Below, one piece after another: positions 3,969 through 5,784 of a stretch of DNA of 5,784 nt. Source of the DNA: Planctomycetota bacterium (GTDB lineage Bacteria; Planctomycetota; Phycisphaerae; WQYP01); NCBI GenBank assembly GCA_021780285.1, contig JAJXZA010000036.1, positions 1 through 5,784 on the forward strand. Reading direction: 5' to 3'. The notes under the pieces are model-generated. The model ran no database searches. It saw only the letters and a list, made by a program, of their open reading frames with translations, and was not told where the DNA came from. Numbering within the stretch: the first letter of the stretch is position 1; each line of letters begins with the position of its first letter. The translations under genes and the position numbers were made by a program.

Positions 3969-5375
3969 ATGCGGCGTATATTAGCTTTTGTAGTGCTGAC
4001 ACTGGCGGTTTTGCCGACAACCAGCCGCGCCATCGCGGTCGGCAAGTTCTTTTTACATAATGGCGACCGCGTGTGCTTTTATGGCGACAGCATCACTGAG
4101 CAGCGATTTTATGCTGTGTCTGTGGAAACCTATGCGGTCACGCGATTTCCCAAGCTGAAAGTTGACTTCGTGGATTCCGGCGTCGGCGCTGACCGCGTTA
4201 CCGGCGGCTGGGCCGGGCCGATAGACGTGCGGCTCAAACGCGACGTATACCCGTTCAAGCCCACGGTTGTCACCATTATGCTGGGCATGAACGATGCCTC
4301 GTACAGACCCTTTGACGCAAAAATATTTGACACCTACAAAAAGGGGTACAAACATCTGGTTGATGCGTTGAAGAAGCATCTTCCGGGGGTACGCATTGTT
4401 ATACTTGGGCCGTCGCCCTTCGGGCCTTCGCCGTTTGCCAACATCAAACACCGCTTTCCCGGCGGCTACAACGGAGTGCTGCATCGCTACGACGAATTTG
4501 ATAAACAACTCGCCGCAAAGGATCACCTCTATTACGTAGATTTTAACGCACCCATGTTAGCCGTGATCAAAAAGCTCCAAGCCACCCAACCCCAGTATGC
4601 CAGTCAGGTTATACCAGGGCGGGTACACCCAAGCGCGGCCGGAGAATTGCTCATGGCCGAAGCGTTGCTGAAACTGTGGAATGCGCCGGCTGCGGTCACC
4701 AAGGTCGCAATATCGGGCGGTAAAGTTCAACTTGCTGACAACACGCAGGCAACAAACCTGCATACTGGCGTTGATGGAGACATCCGTTGGACGCAACGCG
4801 ACGGTTCGCTGCCATTTCCAATGCTCTCGCTGCATGAAGTCTGGCCGCAATTTCCACCGGAAAATGGCTGGCAGGCGCCGCAGCCCAATTTTCACTTCAT
4901 TAGTCCGCCGGCGCAAGCAATTATTCATGCCGGTGATTTATATCGCCGGCTTGATAAAGAGCAATTACAGGTCACCGGGCAGAGTGCCAAAAGCTATAAA
5001 CTCAGCATCAATGGCCAGGCGGTGGGCACCTTCAGTGCCGCGACGTTAGCCCGCGGCATTAACCTGGCAAGGTATCGCACGCCAATGCTGTTGCAGGCGT
5101 ATCACGTTTTGGCAATGGTTTGGAATCGCACGCAAGTTCGCTTTTATGCATGGCGCGACGTTCAACTGCCCATCGAGCAGTACTCCCCGCCCTGGAACGG
5201 CAGTCCAAAGTTGATTCTGTTCCCAGGTGTAAGCGTCGCAGCGCGTGCGATGGTTCGCACCGACGGAGAAAAACTTGCCCATGCGATTTACGCAACACTC
5301 CCCGACATGCTCGGCTCTGAGCGCCAGGCGGCCACGCCACTGGCTGATCACTATGAACTAAAGCCGATGAAATGA
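3969..5375 (+). CDS. Secreted SGNH/GDSL-type hydrolase (putative esterase)
   Basis: An intact 468-residue exported protein. Residues 1 to about 21 form a signal peptide (MRRILAFVVLTLAVLP, cleavage near SRA). The SGNH domain spans about 30-235: block I FYGDSITE with nucleophile Ser41, block II Gly73 in DSGVGADR, block III GMND with Asn108, and block V RVHPSAAGE with His220. These enzymes hydrolyse ester bonds of lipids, acetylated sugars or polysaccharides; the substrate is not evident. Odd points: the residue three before His220, normally the triad Asp, is Gly217, and GPSPF is duplicated in tandem at 147-156. Residues about 240-468 form a C-terminal beta-rich extension (for example YKLSINGQAVGTF, 990s of the coding bases) seen, from memory, in large planctomycete and acidobacterial members. 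It ends in TGA followed at once by TAA. It appears monocistronic. The family call is firm; activity depends on whether Asp is dispensable. Confidence 0.9.
   Translation: MRRILAFVVLTLAVLPTTSRAIAVGKFFLHNGDRVCFYGDSITEQRFYAVSVETYAVTRFPKLKVDFVDSGVGADRVTGGWAGPIDVRLKRDVYPFKPTVVTIMLGMNDASYRPFDAKIFDTYKKGYKHLVDALKKHLPGVRIVILGPSPFGPSPFANIKHRFPGGYNGVLHRYDEFDKQLAAKDHLYYVDFNAPMLAVIKKLQATQPQYASQVIPGRVHPSAAGELLMAEALLKLWNAPAAVTKVAISGGKVQLADNTQATNLHTGVDGDIRWTQRDGSLPFPMLSLHEVWPQFPPENGWQAPQPNFHFISPPAQAIIHAGDLYRRLDKEQLQVTGQSAKSYKLSINGQAVGTFSAATLARGINLARYRTPMLLQAYHVLAMVWNRTQVRFYAWRDVQLPIEQYSPPWNGSPKLILFPGVSVAARAMVRTDGEKLAHAIYATLPDMLGSERQAATPLADHYELKPMK
4407..4436 (+). repeat. Tandem 15-bp duplication inside the SGNH gene
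   Basis: Two adjacent 15-base units (4407-4421 and 4422-4436) each encode GPSPF and differ at three bases, all silent. The duplication adds five residues in the loop after the fourth strand of the SGNH fold and keeps the frame. Confidence 0.7.
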
Positions 5376-5735
5376 TAAACAGGTTTACAGGCCCTATAGC
5401 AAAAATAAACGTCGCCCCAATTCCCCTTCTCGCAGCGCAGCGACCCTCGCCCCAACCCAATCGCAGCGATGCGAAAAATAAAAAAATCTTTGCGAACTCT
5501 GTGACTCTGCGCGCAACCTCGCCGCAGCGCCCCGGAAAATCTTCGTGCCTTTGTAACGCCCGCCCCGAAATCCTCTTGTGGCTATTCGTGTTCGGGATTG
5601 AGGTAAATCATCGTCGTCGTCCCTGCGGCTTCGATTCTCTGCGAGCCACCCGTCGCGCAATCGCCCCGTAACAAAAAACCCCTGCATTGCACACCTGTAA
5701 CATCTTGTTTTCTTAGCAAGAATATTCCGCATGCA
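5376..5735. other. Gene-free spacer after the SGNH gene with repeat debris
   Basis: No convincing gene or terminator is seen. The open frame starting at 5372 (ATGATAAAC, overlapping the hydrolase stop) runs through repeat-like DNA, has no family resemblance and is rejected. A C-rich stretch near 5411-5460 and repeat words at 5487-5590 fill the region. A small palindrome TTCTT-AGC-AAGAA lies at 5710-5722. Confidence 0.55.
5487..5590 (-). repeat. Cluster of degenerate CACGAA/CACAGAG-type repeat words
   Basis: Read on the minus strand, three related words occur: CACGAATAGCCACAAGAG (5573-5590), ACAAAGGCACGAAGA (5540-5554), and GCAGAGTCACAGAGTT followed by CGCAAAGA (5487-5510). They look like the loosely repeated CACAGAG/CACGAAG words that I recall from spacers of many environmental bacteria. 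No coding or structural role is visible. Confidence 0.5.
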
Positions 5736-5784
5736 TCAAGCAGCAAACTTGGCCACATCTGTGTCGCGCAGGCGCAGAGCCGTG
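5736..5784 (-). CDS. Possible last codons of a minus-strand gene entering from the right edge
   Basis: On the minus strand the frame reads TALRLRDTDVAKFAA then TGA at 5736-5738. The residue mix looks like the end of a real protein, but 15 codons cannot establish it. A competing plus-strand start at 5731 (MHQAANLATS) is also open to the edge and is no better supported. Confidence 0.2.
   Translation of the reverse strand, partial: TALRLRDTDVAKFAA

Noticed and set aside
5461..5490. Hairpin TCGCA-GCGA-TGCGA next to an A-rich run as a terminator
   Set aside because: The A-run follows the stem on the plus strand, giving no U-tract, and on the minus strand the T-run precedes the stem; neither orientation forms an intrinsic terminator.
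5372..5671. Open frame of 99 codons overlapping the SGNH stop (ATGA)
   Set aside because: The overlap mimics translational coupling, but the product is repeat-derived low-complexity sequence without any recognisable domain.

Overview
The window looks like a stretch of a bacterial chromosome with a G+C content in the mid-fifties (estimated by eye). It carries solitary secreted or lipid-anchored protein genes separated by long, repeat-rich spacers. No rRNA, tRNA, CRISPR array, transposase or phage gene is recognisable. A Planctomycetota-like bacterium is my best guess, with Acidobacteriota or Verrucomicrobiota as alternatives. The reasons are a PEGA-domain lipoprotein of the kind I associate with planctomycetes, a large secreted SGNH hydrolase with a typical C-terminal extension, and dispersed palindromes with a GGCATCTTGCC core. 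This assignment rests on memory of protein families, not on a search.

Left to right: (1) Positions 1-383, minus strand, hold the N-terminal part of a secreted glutamic (G1/eqolisin-type) peptidase. Homology then jumps into another frame, and a TAA occupies the place of the catalytic Gln, so the gene is probably broken. (2) Positions 384-1373 hold no convincing gene. They contain two 119-bp near-identical direct repeats joined by a perfect palindrome, an inverted copy of one repeat end, and several strong hairpins. Two of these hairpins, about 500 bp apart, differ by a compensatory base pair. (3) Positions 1374-1850 encode an intact PEGA lipoprotein. (4) Positions 2159-3796 are one continuous reading frame for a lipoprotein with Sel1-like repeats and a Gln/Glu-rich acidic tail. 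It is interrupted by three in-frame stops (TGA, TGA, TAG) and shows no sign of a frameshift. (5) Positions 3969-5375 encode an intact secreted SGNH/GDSL hydrolase. (6) Positions 5376-5784 are a spacer with degenerate CACGAA/CACAGAG-type repeat words and perhaps the last codons of a minus-strand gene at the edge.

The genes do not form an obvious pathway or operon: spacers are 170-990 bp and each gene has its own start region. What they share is export, since all four carry a signal peptide or lipobox. The most notable feature is decay or recoding: two of the four genes have stop codons where family alignment expects Gln. The PEGA and SGNH genes are intact and end at ordinary stops, so gene decay (or assembly error) is more likely than a genome-wide altered code. 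I did not find a clearly new multi-gene system.
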